DNA of 64,000 nt. Origin: Paraphysomonas bandaiensis. Lineage: Eukaryota; Chrysophyceae. The notes under the pieces were generated by a model, which made no database searches, had not been told where the DNA came from, and saw only the letters and a list, made by a program, of their open reading frames with translations. This document shows, in pieces, positions 20,492-32,100 of this stretch. Positions within the stretch are counted from its first letter, which is position 1. Every line of letters starts with the position of its first letter. Location of the stretch: assembly GCA_965644295.1 (NCBI GenBank), contig CBFFRP010000219.1, forward strand, positions 1-64,000, written 5' to 3'. The position numbers and the translations under genes are program-made.

Positions 20492-23404
20492 AGACGAAGC
20501 GTGTGGCTTTATTTTTGTGCATATCCGAAACTTCACCTGTATTAAGCATTTTTGCTCTACCCTTATTTCTAGGCGCATCATGATTAAAAAGTCGTGTAAA
20601 TGCCAATTTCACAACCTCACTGTATTTAATAAATGTATTCTTCAGCACTTGAAAACTCTAGTATTGTGGCAACGTAGAAATGCGTGTTTGGGTTGATATT
20701 GCCCACAAGTATCTGAAACTAACATTACTAGGATGGTTTAAAATAGTATCTAGCTCACACGATACTCACTTAATTAATATTGTGATTATCATTTCTCTTC
20801 ATTTATTTTCTTTCACCATTTTGAAGTTCTCTCAACTCTTGAACAATCTTACACAGTCAATATATTCCAGCTTGTCTAACCTAGCTTCAATAAACTCATA
20901 TTTTAATACTGTCATATCTATGTTTATTATTCGAAAACTTTATAATACAGCATTTGATTGTTACAAATAAGCAAAACTCAACATCAAAGTAGCAATTGAC
21001 TCCGGTTTCCTTTCGTTATTGTGTGAATATTCACAGCAAAGAAGCGTAATATAATTCGTGTTCTATGTACTAAGGCACTCATACAACAAACAATGAAATT
21101 TAATGTACCAGTTAATGAACAAAATATGACATCTAGAAACTTAGAATAATCCACTTTTTACTTCAGAAACCCTTCGCAGAGTACAAATCACCCTTCCATC
21201 AAGTTTGCTGTCACTTCCTCCATAACAGTAGTTCTTATGATTTATGTAAAGAGAGTATTGAATTAATCAAAATATAAGAAATATCCCTTACGATTGTGTA
21301 GTCATGTCTGGAATGAAAACCATGGAGGTGGATTGGTAGTAGTGAATGTCTGATTATTAAAAATAGGCGCTTAAGAGTCATAATTAATTTAGTAGTGCAA
21401 TTTATCTAACTAGTGCTCAACTCTAATATCCTACTATTTAACGTTACGAAAGCTGCTTGTGCGTCCCCACAAGCACCAAGGTGCAACCATTTTTGTTCCA
21501 TCACTCAAAGCAAACGCAGTGAGCAAGCAGAATGTTGATATACCTGACATCTGCTAACTTCAGGGTTCTTGTGTCCTTAAAGTGAACAGCCCGCTGGATG
21601 CTGGGCTTCAGCAGGCATCCCAATACCCCGGATGCCTTTGTTGAGGTGGGTCCGTTCCTGGATGCCTGTTTATTCGTCAAGGCTCAAAGACGTCTACACA
21701 AATGACACTTGGTAGTGTCCCTTGTACCACACAAGCATATGGCTATGAGTGGGAAGAAAGTTGTCTGCTGTCTATATATAATAAGCGGCTCACGTTAGTT
21801 TCCCAAAGAAATCTCTCCATTACTCGCCAGCACTTTGTTGTGGGTGGATCGGTAACTCTCTTATAGAACATAATCTATATGATTGTCGGATTTATAGTTA
21901 CTTTATTGGCGAAATTCAGTTACACGTCATACACAGTAGTACAACAAGTTAATCTCGATGATGCAGCATTTTGGGAGTTTAAGACTTTTTCTGTTGTTAG
22001 GTATTATTATTGGAATTTTATTAGGGTTAGGGATAAACAGAATGTTATGATTTCATAAAATGATATCACAATTGGACCCAAAAGGTTGATATTACTGTTA
22101 AATAATCAGTGCTGTGTGATACTACATAGGTCTATTTAGGTTTTTCCTCATATTTTCCGCCGGACTACGACAGTTAAAAGTAATAGTCACTGCACTAGAT
22201 GTATATATAGTATTACAATAGGTGAAAATATATGTATATATATATTATCAACAAAGCGGAGAAATAGGTGAACAATACATTTGTCAGGCGCTATTAGACT
22301 GCGATACTTCCCACTAATATATTACTGTTAACAATAAGGCAACGGAATGAAATTCCCTCCGCAAAGTCCGACTCGCACATTCTCGCGGTGTTTTAGAGGA
22401 TAAGTACCGGAGAGATTTCTTTGGGAAACTAACGTGAGCCGCTTATTATATATAGACAGCAGATAACTTTCTTCCCACACATAGCCATATGCTTGTGTGG
22501 TACAAGGGACACTACTAAGTGTCATTTGTGTAGACGTCTTTGAGCCTTGACGAATAAACAGGCATCCAGGAACGGACCCACCTCAACAAAGGCATCCGGG
22601 GTATTGGGATGCCTGCTGAAGCCCAGCATCCAGCGGGCTGTTCACTTTAAGGACACAAGAATCCTGAAGTTAGCAGATGTCAGGTATATCACATTCTGCT
22701 TGCTTACTGCGTTTGCTTTGAGTGATGGAACAAAAATGGTTGCACCTTGGTGTTTGTGGGGACGCACAAGCAGCTTTCGTAACGTTAAATAGTAGGATAT
22801 CAGCGCTAAGCACTAGTTAGTCAAATTAGTTCTGACACTTAAACGCCTATTGCAAATAACGGGACATTCACTACTGACGGAATTAAATGAAGAGCATGTG
22901 AGCGTGAAAAGAAAGAAAGTTAAACGTATTGCACAATACACTTTAATATTAAAGTTAATATATAACCAATTTTAGCTTAGAGATAACACACTAACATAAG
23001 AACTTTGACTCTCTTTACTGTCCGCTTTTTCAAGTAGTACATTATAGCCTGCTCATATCGTAGAATGCTACAATATATACCAATATATGATTTGGCTGCC
23101 AATGCTTTACTTTTGTAGCAATTAAAATTGTTTACTAGAAGGCTAAACTAGGAACAATTATTTGATATATAACTGTGGACACCATTTGAAGTTACCAAGC
23201 ACTAATTCTCAGAGCACCGTAAGAAAAATTATAAGTGCGAGTAAAACATGGTGAAACAAGTGGATACTATTCCCAAACTCATTTTAGTACTTAAATATCA
23301 ACAATACAATTCAACAGCAAATGCTGCATGAAAATAATATAATGCTACCTATATTGAACTACGTAAATAAATCAAATGTAATACAAGAAATGACGCTATT
23401 AATG
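20492..23404. other. Convergent intergenic region
   Basis: 2.9 kb between the 3' ends of the PX gene and the myotubularin gene. It is AT-rich and contains the foldback element 21339-22874. Frames such as 20680-20970 are hydrophobic by AT bias and have no recognisable domain. Nothing else identified. Confidence 0.6.
21339..22874. mobile_element. Foldback element with about 480-bp inverted arms
   Basis: The left arm 21339-21818 is repeated in inverted orientation at 22349-22874, enclosing about 530 bp. Over more than 300 bp the arms differ at only a few positions. The extreme ends are gtagtgaatgtc and gacattcactac. Arm interiors contain conserved words such as ccttgtaccacacaagcata and agacgtctacacaa. 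Related single arms occur at 36171, 44766 and 55041. No transposase frame is seen; short frames in the arms read like PCTTQAYGYVWEESYLLS but are not a known domain. Confidence 0.85.
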
Positions 23405-26400
23405 CTAGCGCTGTTTCGGCCACATGTAATCTTCTATCAGTGTACCGGTAGATATTATGCGACACTCACCGCTATCATCACGCGAATTTACACCGGAAGG
23501 AAACATCACGTACTCTTCGTCATCAGCGTGGAGTTGTTGATGTAACTTTCTTATCTCACAATCCTGCTTTTCAATAGTTTCTTCCAACGCCTTGTTCTTG
23601 TTACACATCTCAGACAGCATTGCCTCTAATCCTCGCGTATAAGCATTTGACGCAGAAGCAAATGTTCTTGCTTTCGGGATACCAGAGTAGTGTGCACTTT
23701 CCCATAGGGCCAGACACTGAATGTCTATACTCGGCGTCAGCAGATACACTGACCGCTTAGTCTCGGAGGAAGGGAGAACACCACATACAGGAGATGGGGC
23801 TATCTCACAATGGTCATGCATACTCAGTGAGTCACTTCGCCGGATAGAGGTGTCTAGCGGGGCGTGCTGAGCCAGAACATGAGGAACAAACAGCTGCCGA
23901 GGAATAGAAGTTCCAGCTTCAGTATCGCTTATATGATCGCTTGTACAGGGACGACTCGAGAACGGGTCGAAATCCAAAATGAAAGGATCGCACTGATCGT
24001 CATTAGCTAGTCCTAGGTCCTCTTCATACGCAATATTATCTAGGTCGTCCATAGGACCGTCAGAACAGGTGTGAGAATAGTAGACCCCTCCTGTGCAGAG
24101 GGCGGAGTCATCATATGTACACACATTAGGTTTCGCTGGAGCACGGGAAGATTTTGAAGTAGTGCCACCACGTGCATGGAAACCATCGTCATCTTCACTG
24201 GTAGAAGGGTTGTAGAGAGGGTTAGTGTACTCCTCAAGGTGGTGCGCCACATACGTCCATATGGACACCATACAATTGGATAGTAGCCTCTCGCACTCTG
24301 CACACTGTCTACGACTAGATTTCGATGAATGTCGAGGCGACTCTTCCGAATGAAATGTGTCGCGCACGCCATCTGGTGTCTGGGACCGACACTCTACAAA
24401 AAACAGCTTATATCAGTATAGATTTCTGGTGACAGAACTATACCTTCACGAACTCCTTCTGTAGATTTCCACGTACCACTAGCGACCTCCGAATCGAAGG
24501 TATCATCCGCAGATCGAGGGCTCTCTGAACGAGATAGGTAGATGTTGCTCTCACTTTTCCCTGGATATTGTAGCATATTCATGAATAGCGTTGACAGAGT
24601 TACAACACATTCGGGTACCTTGATTCTTACGTTGGACACGACATGTGCGACATATTTCCTTTTGAATCACTCCCCTTAACATATGTTCATATTCTATTTT
24701 CTCTTTCTCGTTATCGTGTAAAAAATCACTCGTGAAGCGAGTATTACATGCGCTGAAGAGTAGCAGCAGCAGGTTTTCTTTGTACTCGAACTCCCATGGC
24801 ATTTGCCGCCATATTTGCCACACAGCGTCGAGAAACTGCACGAACACGGGCGATCCTTCCTTCGAATCTACCAAACCACTGCGATGGTGAAACATGTGCC
24901 CAAATGCATTAAAATCTTTGCAAATTAGTGCCTTCAGCCCTAGTAACATACAATTAAAAGTACATACAAACTAGTGAGGCCTCACCAGAGATAGTTCTGT
25001 AGTATGGGTCTAACATTAATTGTGCGAGTGCCACCATCTGACTCGTTCTATCCCACCCGTCCGAGCAGTGGACAAGAACGGGGTCCCCGCTATCCAAATG
25101 CAGTGCCGCGCGTAGTGATGCCCGCAGCACAAGAGATATGTGTTGCAGCCACTGGCTCTCTTGCAACTGGGAAAGCCAGGTGGTACTAGCACCAGAACTA
25201 CAGCAGGCTCTTCGCAAGGAGCTCAGACTATCACGCATGACGTGAATATTAGCAATCCCGGCAAACTCGAGTGTCGTACATGATTCTCCCCCCAATCTTC
25301 CAATAATTTCATGGCCCTTTCCCATCAGCGCGTTACCTTTGGCATTAATTAGTGGCCTCGCATCGATTATTCTCAACCGTCTTCCCATTTCTTCGTTGGC
25401 GGGGGCATTGTTACAACGAATACTATTCTTTGTATCAGGAACAGAAATGCTAGATTTCGCAGACCTTTCCGAATTTTCACCATCATTGATGTCACAAGCA
25501 TCCTCCTCGATTCTTTCTATGGTAGGTTTCCGTCTGATCTCATCACCATGTTCTCCCCGTTTTTGGTCTACTGCTGCTGATCTTTTACTCTTCCTTTTAG
25601 ACCCAGCATCTGTCGGTGAGGGCATCTCAGACCCAATATCCTTGTTCATGCCAATAAGAAGGTTAATATCGTCAGCACTAACGACATGTGGAACATTTAT
25701 GTCCTTCTTGTCCCTTCCACCTGTTCCGTGTATTGACATAACTGCGCTCTCAGAGACACCGCGATCTATTTGTCGTGGTTTAACCGATACAACTTCAGTC
25801 CACGGTAGTTCCTGGGACGACATAACATTCTTATCCTCTTCCGATACACTCACATCTTCGCATTGCCATGCATCACCATCTTCGCATAACCACGCATCAT
25901 CTTCAGCCGAGATTGCACAAGTTCTAATTGTCATCAGTAGTCTCTCATCTTCAGGGCAAGCAGCGGTGGTAATTCCAACTAAAGGTTGGCTCGATCTAGA
26001 CAGTACTATGCGTTAAATATCCCAAAGCAATATTGCAGATGATGTACCTGCATAGGGATGCCCCATTTAGAGGGTGGATCCATGATAAAACCGGTAGACG
26101 TTGCGCACTGCGTTGCGTGGCGGCCACTCTGAGGTGCCTATCCGATATCGCAGACGGTACAACTATCTCCTACATATACGTGGGGCAAATAAGTAACAAT
26201 CTCCACTATTTAGATAATAAATAACAGATGACGCACACACATACCGCAGGATAGGTGGGACACAAAGTGTAATCTCTATTCACCAAGGTGCGACGCCACT
26301 GTGGGTATTCGTTTATGCCGATTCTGCGAGCAGTATATTATTACGGAGCAAGTTAGGTTAGACAGCACCTGTCATACTCCATATAAATTTGGAATGGTGT

Positions 26401-28191
26401 AGCAATATCTCTGGCTACCCCACTCAGCTCGAGAACGGCGTTATTCAAATCACTTGATAAAGAAGAGGAATTTTCCTGTGGTGTATCGTCGTGCTGCTGA
26501 ACGGGCACGAAAGGTAGCTTTGACGGGTCCATGTCAGGTAAAGACGACAGTACAGTTGAGTTCGGCGCACTTCTAGAGTACTGTTTCGACATCACAAGAG
26601 TGTCAATTGCTGCAGAGAAAGTATCTTGTTCCCGCCTCCAGCTGATCTCACTTTTAATGTATCGAAATGCTTCAATCGTGCGCAATTCATTTTTGTCCCG
26701 ACTACAGATGAAAAGATAGCCTATTTGGTCCCGCCCGAGCACCACGAGGGTGTGAAAATATTCCATCCAGCGCCGCCTGATTGAAACTGACTGCACATGC
26801 GCATGAGGAACCCAAAGAATCACACTCGGAGAGTGTGTTCGACTACTTGGGTACTGAATAAACACAAGGCGATGAGAAGTCAAAAGTAATACCCCTCGCG
26901 AGAATACACCTCCACTACACATGCGCATCCAAACATTTTCCAGTCCTTCAAGGAGCATCTCATTGCATGGAATGAAAGCCCCGGGAGACACAATCGGATT
27001 GCGATGAGTCCTCCCGGGAGAATTAGAGGGAGACATACATGGAGATGCTGGAGAAGTGGAAGCAGAGTCTGTAGGATAGAGTGGGGTAAACAGCATCCTA
27101 TGCACCCGAGAAGAGGGCGGAAACACGTGAACTAATGGAATGACACCTCGCCTTTTCATTCAATATCACACAATGTTGGCATTCATCATCAATACCTACC
27201 TATGTGTACCGAAGAGCTCTGCAAAAGGAACAGCGCATGGAATGGAGATGTCCAACATTGGAGGACGGGGGGTCCTCGTGGGGGCTGGGTCTCGGCGCAA
27301 TGAAAGATGAACTCTCCACCAGCAACGATAGTTTTTGTACCTCAGTGTATACCAGGCAGACTGCTGTGATGATTCAGCAACTCTGTACATTCATATCATA
27401 ATAAGTAATACTCAGACACAAAATAGACAACACTGACTCGATTAAGTTCACTCGACATCGGCCAACAAACTCTTCCCCATTAATCTTTCTGCTTTTGTCC
27501 CGTAACTATATTAAAACAGAAAAAATCATTAGGTATTATATGTTTGGAGTGTAATATGGCGGAATTTTACAAACCTCCAGAATAATATGGTTCTCAAGAA
27601 TGCTGCTCAGGTTGGCACGAACCATAACACTCTCACTCCAAACAGGTGTGCGACTCAAAACACATTCCGTTGTCTTAACCACCTGATCCCCGATAAAGAG
27701 AACTACAAAGAATGCAGGGTCATTCGTAAGATTTCTAGCCGCCACAGAATCGTGCGCAAGACTTTGTGGGAAGGGAGGAGCGAAGTACTCGGCTGCATTG
27801 ATGGATATCTAAATAATAAAACATGAATAGTCCCAGACAAAAGGGTAGAAATAGTACATGGAAGCAGGTCTCGTGCTGTTTGCCACAGCTAAAACTGTGT
27901 CCAACAAGACCTTCTCGGCCTAGCTTGACGAAGCATTGTCTACATACTCGATGCTGCAAACCGTCGCCATCTAGTTCCACTGAGTGATCCGAACATGCCC
28001 CACACACAAGGCGATAGCAAACCCGGCAGTGGTGGCGGCGGATTGTAAGGGAAAATACTCCCTTGCAGAGCAAACATGAATCACTCTCTGAATTGTCCTA
28101 AAACATAAACACTGATCTAATGCATGTTCGTCATGATTGTACCCACCATCCATCCACCCCGCGCTTTGACAAGCGTATTCCATATCGACAT
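23405..28191 (-). CDS. Myotubularin-family phosphoinositide 3-phosphatase, FYVE-C2-GRAM-PTP architecture
   Basis: Twelve exons: 28191-28147, 28097-27858, 27808-27575, 27505-27434, 27363-27200, 27151-26369, 26323-26245, 26169-26048, 25995-24986, 24939-24619, 24560-24444 and 24393-23405. The product is 1,391 aa and the frame closes throughout. A FYVE zinc finger lies at about 15-80 (WMDNSESDSCLLC, RRHHCRVC). A C2-like domain lies at about 100-230. PH-GRAM is at about 290-400. The myotubularin catalytic domain starts near 512 (CPTYPAEIVVP, PVLSWIHP), with the canonical CX5R loop VHCSDGWDRTSQ near residue 890. The family-typical TYVAHHLEEYTNPLYNP segment follows a long insertion, and a short coiled coil ends the protein. 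Active enzymes remove the 3-phosphate from PI3P and PI(3,5)P2 on endosomes. All CX5R residues are intact. The FYVE-C2 exon junction is the least certain (alternative donor at gttgga). Confidence 0.92.
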
Positions 28192-29134
28192 TCTAGAAAT
28201 CCATAATTAACAATAGAAAAGAGGGGTAATGTCTACCTGACTGGCGGCTGATAATAGAGTTCACCTCTTAGTGAGCAACATGTTCGGCTGCATGTTGTGG
28301 CGTATTCTCAGCACCTTTAAGATAAAAGCATAACAAAAAAAACATCTGGGTCAATGAATATTTAGCTAGTCTACTGCATCTCTAAGAATTCTACCTGATG
28401 AATGCTTTGCTTTGTAGTGTACTGTGTGAATAGTTGTGTTAGGATCCTCTCACTGTCATTTCCTCAGAAGACTCTCATAGGATTGCATGCACTGGTGAAT
28501 TTCCACTTCCTCTTCTATAGAAAAAATCTCACATATACCTCATAGGTATACTACGAATCGTATACGTGGACTATTCGGATATACTGCTGTAGAATAATGA
28601 TTTTCTGTACAATGAAATAGTGGGATTTTAGGAAAATAGCTTAATTTTAGGATGGGTGAGGCTACCACCATCCTTCGTAATAGGAGATAGATATGGTGGA
28701 ATACGTACGCATAGCTTGCCGAGTATTTGATATGAAGGCAGGAGCAGCAGGACGAGTCGTTATTCACATATTAGTTACGGTATATACGTACACCTATAAA
28801 TATACACACATATACCACTTCTCGATCCAGAAGTGTTGCTTCTTGTTTACTATGACTAGCCTCGAAGTCGAAGTGATAAAGTGAATCAGACTGCGGCTGT
28901 GTCACCTATCATCATCTTGTATTTTATGTATGCGAATTCAGTAAGAGCATTGTAGTTTATTACTCGTATGTATAGTGGAACAGGAATGATTTAATTCATC
29001 CATATCTTTAAACCAACACCTCGATCCCTTACCCTGTAGGCCACACGATAGATTTAGAGGATATTCTGGGATGTATCACTTGTATGCTGAAGTCGTGTCA
29101 AGGAGACCCAAGACTAAGATTCAGCTTGTAAGAT
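28192..29134. other. Divergent promoter region, myotubularin / TPR-Tudor gene
   Basis: About 940 bp. It contains a GTAC/TGTA-rich stretch with tactgctgt at 28582. An in-frame segment at 29040-29071 (reads HTIDLEDILG) may be an upstream exon of the TPR/Tudor gene, joined by an 80-nt intron ending at 29152. Its own start was not found. A frame at 28693-28884 is otherwise unsupported. Confidence 0.45.
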
Positions 29135-32100
29135 ATGATTGATGTGATTACAGTGGAGCTCAATAACAGACATACGCAGAGTGAGGACGAAGCGATACAT
29201 AACCTCATCGAGCTGGCCCGGTGCTATGGCGAGGAGGTGTGATGCTGACATGCAGAGCAGTGTGTATTATGTGACTCTTACTGTATGTGGTGTCTTTGTA
29301 CAGGACACACAGATAGACACCACCCTCTTCGCTCTGGCTAATGAAATCCTATACAGCGCTTTCAATAAATTCAAGACTGGCCAGGCTGAGCAAGCATTTC
29401 GTAAACTTCGCGAGCTGGAACAGTTTCGTGATGCATATGGTTCTCACGTTGCCAAGGAGTTTATTAACTTCCACGTCTGCCGAATATATGCTTACGGGCA
29501 CTGTCGGTGAGAAGGCCATCAACCATGCATACTTCGAACATTACACGGTTGCTTTTATGTGTAGGGCGAACGCGTGGACGAAAGCTGTGCGTGTGGCGAA
29601 TATGGCCGTTTCGCGGTGCCCTTTGGTGAATGGTGTCCGAGCTCTTGGCCTCGTAGACTTGCTTATTCTCATGTCTGATGCTTACTCAGCCCTAAAGAGG
29701 TTTTTTTTTCTTCATCTGCAATTGTGGCAGTTATGGTGATACTTGACCAGGTTTGATGATGCAGTAAATTCTGCAAAGTTAGCTGTGGACGTGACTCACG
29801 ACATAGTGGATGCTCAGAAAGATGTAAGTCGTGAAGAACTCTCTGTGTGTTGACCATGTTAACAAGTGAAGCTGACCAACTTATATTCATAGCAACTACC
29901 TCGGCCCCGTGATCCTCGATCACCTCTTGGTCCTCTGCTAAACTCAAGCAATATTTTGGCGATTACATATTTTAATCTTGCGACACAGCTCCGAAACAGT
30001 GATATGACAGAGGCTTCAGTTGGGTGGTACGAGAGGGCACTGCAAGCTGCAGAAAATTCAAAACTTGACGATACTTTGATATCTGCACTTCAGAATGCAC
30101 TGCTTGATGCACATGGGAGCTCACACGACACAAGGGTAATTCCCACAGGCGGGCGCTCGTCACCTGCCGGGAGACATACGCCTCCAATTGTTGCGAAGGA
30201 TCGGTCCGGATCTCATGCACAACCGACTGGCCGGCAGAGTCAAACGCAGGTACATGGGGGACAAGCTCAGACACACACATCGCAGTCACCCTCGGAATTC
30301 CTCCCACCAATCCATTCCCCTCGTGTCCCAGATCATTCACCCTCATCCCGCCCGACCCAACCGGCTATGTCTCTCCCGAGTGAAATGGACCGGGAGGTGA
30401 TGCTGCGTCACGCCCCATCAAGTCTGTCTTCACTGGATATTCCGGTACGCCGAGAAGCTCATCAACAAAGCCAGGTAAACGCGAGCCCTCACGAGGAACC
30501 AGCCTGCGATACCTCAGAGAGGACGGGCAGACCGCACAGTCCTACTAACCAAAGCCCATCGGAATGTTCACATATACCCTCCTTGCAGCCACTTGACAAT
30601 TCGGCACTGAAGCGACCTCAGAACGCCACTCGGTCGAAAAGAACACCTTCAAAACCGTCTTCCGGTAAATACGACCACACCGATGAAATGAGCTATATAA
30701 CCTACGAGGATGAAGAGGTGGCTTTCGTTACCAGCGCATCTCGTCAGCGACCCAAAAGTGCAGTATCGAAGCTAGGTGATTATTTGATAAAGTGTAGTTG
30801 TGTAATTCACAGTTTTTATCTTTTAGGTGGAAATTACGATGGTTCAGGGTCTCCTACACGGGATCACCAGAGAAAAGCCGCCACATTTAGCTCCGTTCCT
30901 ACCTCTCCTGAAAAAAATTTACAAAGATCTCCACAGTCTAATCATTTATCGCCCTCTATCGATGAGCTATTTGGTATACAATGCGCATCTCGTGGATGTA
31001 TTTTTTCAACCTTCTGAATATTAATATTACCTGTAGATCACAATGACGGTCCCGCGAAGTGCTCAGTGGAGAAGTTAGCTTCAATTCGGGAATCTCTTGT
31101 ACAGAAGCTTAAAAATGTTTTGCATTACCGCTCTCAAATAGAGCAGAGAAAATGCGCTCTTGCTGAATGCAAACATATGGTAGATACCTCAAAACGACAT
31201 CAGGATCTAGCTGCTGTCAGGCGGGAGAGAAGCAATGAGGTTAAGATGTTATTAGAAATGAGTTTTGAAAGGCAATGCAATCGTGAGGATAGACTTGGTT
31301 AGTAGTTGCAATGATGTATATATATCCTTATTTTTTGTTAGGCTTATATGAGTCAATACTTCGGGCTCAGTGTCAGAGGATAAATTATGGGGTTCCTAAT
31401 TCAGGAGAGGAGTACTTCGAGGGTATGATAGTGGATGTGAAGCGATCATCGAAAGCAAATAGCGATCGTGACCGCTGTGTTATTATCCGGTGTAGAGTGA
31501 ATGGTACATTTGATGCTGAAGTTATTTCGAATGGAGAACTCATCATCAATATTCACCCGTCTTTAATTCGTGTTCCTCCCCCTCCGGATGCTATATTACT
31601 TGACCAGCCAACAGATAAGGGGGTTGTGGAGCATGTGTTTGCCGAATCTGATCGTGTACAAGTTCTTTCGCTGAATGGTATGAAGTATTTTACGGGCTAT
31701 ATCGAGAAAGTCTACAATAAGGGCTCATATAAGATTGAATATCTAGATGGATCATATGAGGATAATGTTGCCCTGAACCGACTGCGGCCCTGTACCGGCG
31801 AGGAGTACTGTCAAAGTGCAAGTTTCGAACAAACCACCCCTCTTGTGGTGCACAACCCTGTCCGTGGATCTCACAGTGTCAGTGGACCTTTGGTTGATCG
31901 CCCCCTTCCAATTGAGGAGTACTACGTCGGCCAGCAGGTATTGATGAGGTTTCTGCACGGCAACAAGTGGCGCCTTGGCACTGTAATGCATGTTCGGGGA
32001 AAAGGCGAGGCGTATGATGTACTGCTTTCCGGAAGAATGGAAGTGGAAAAAGGAGTTCCAAGTTCCTGTGTAAGATCTTTGTCGAGTACACTTTATGGTT

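Noticed and set aside
20680-20970. 96-codon hydrophobic plus-strand ORF.
   Set aside because: AT-rich composition alone gives Leu/Ile/Ser-rich frames; no motif, no splice context and it lies in a convergent gap.
29040-29155. In-frame TAA in the 5' part of the TPR/Tudor gene, suggesting stop-codon readthrough or a variant code.
   Set aside because: An 80-nt intron starting at a gtatca donor near 29072 and ending at 29152 removes the stop in phase, and TAA, TAG and TGA all end other genes in the window.
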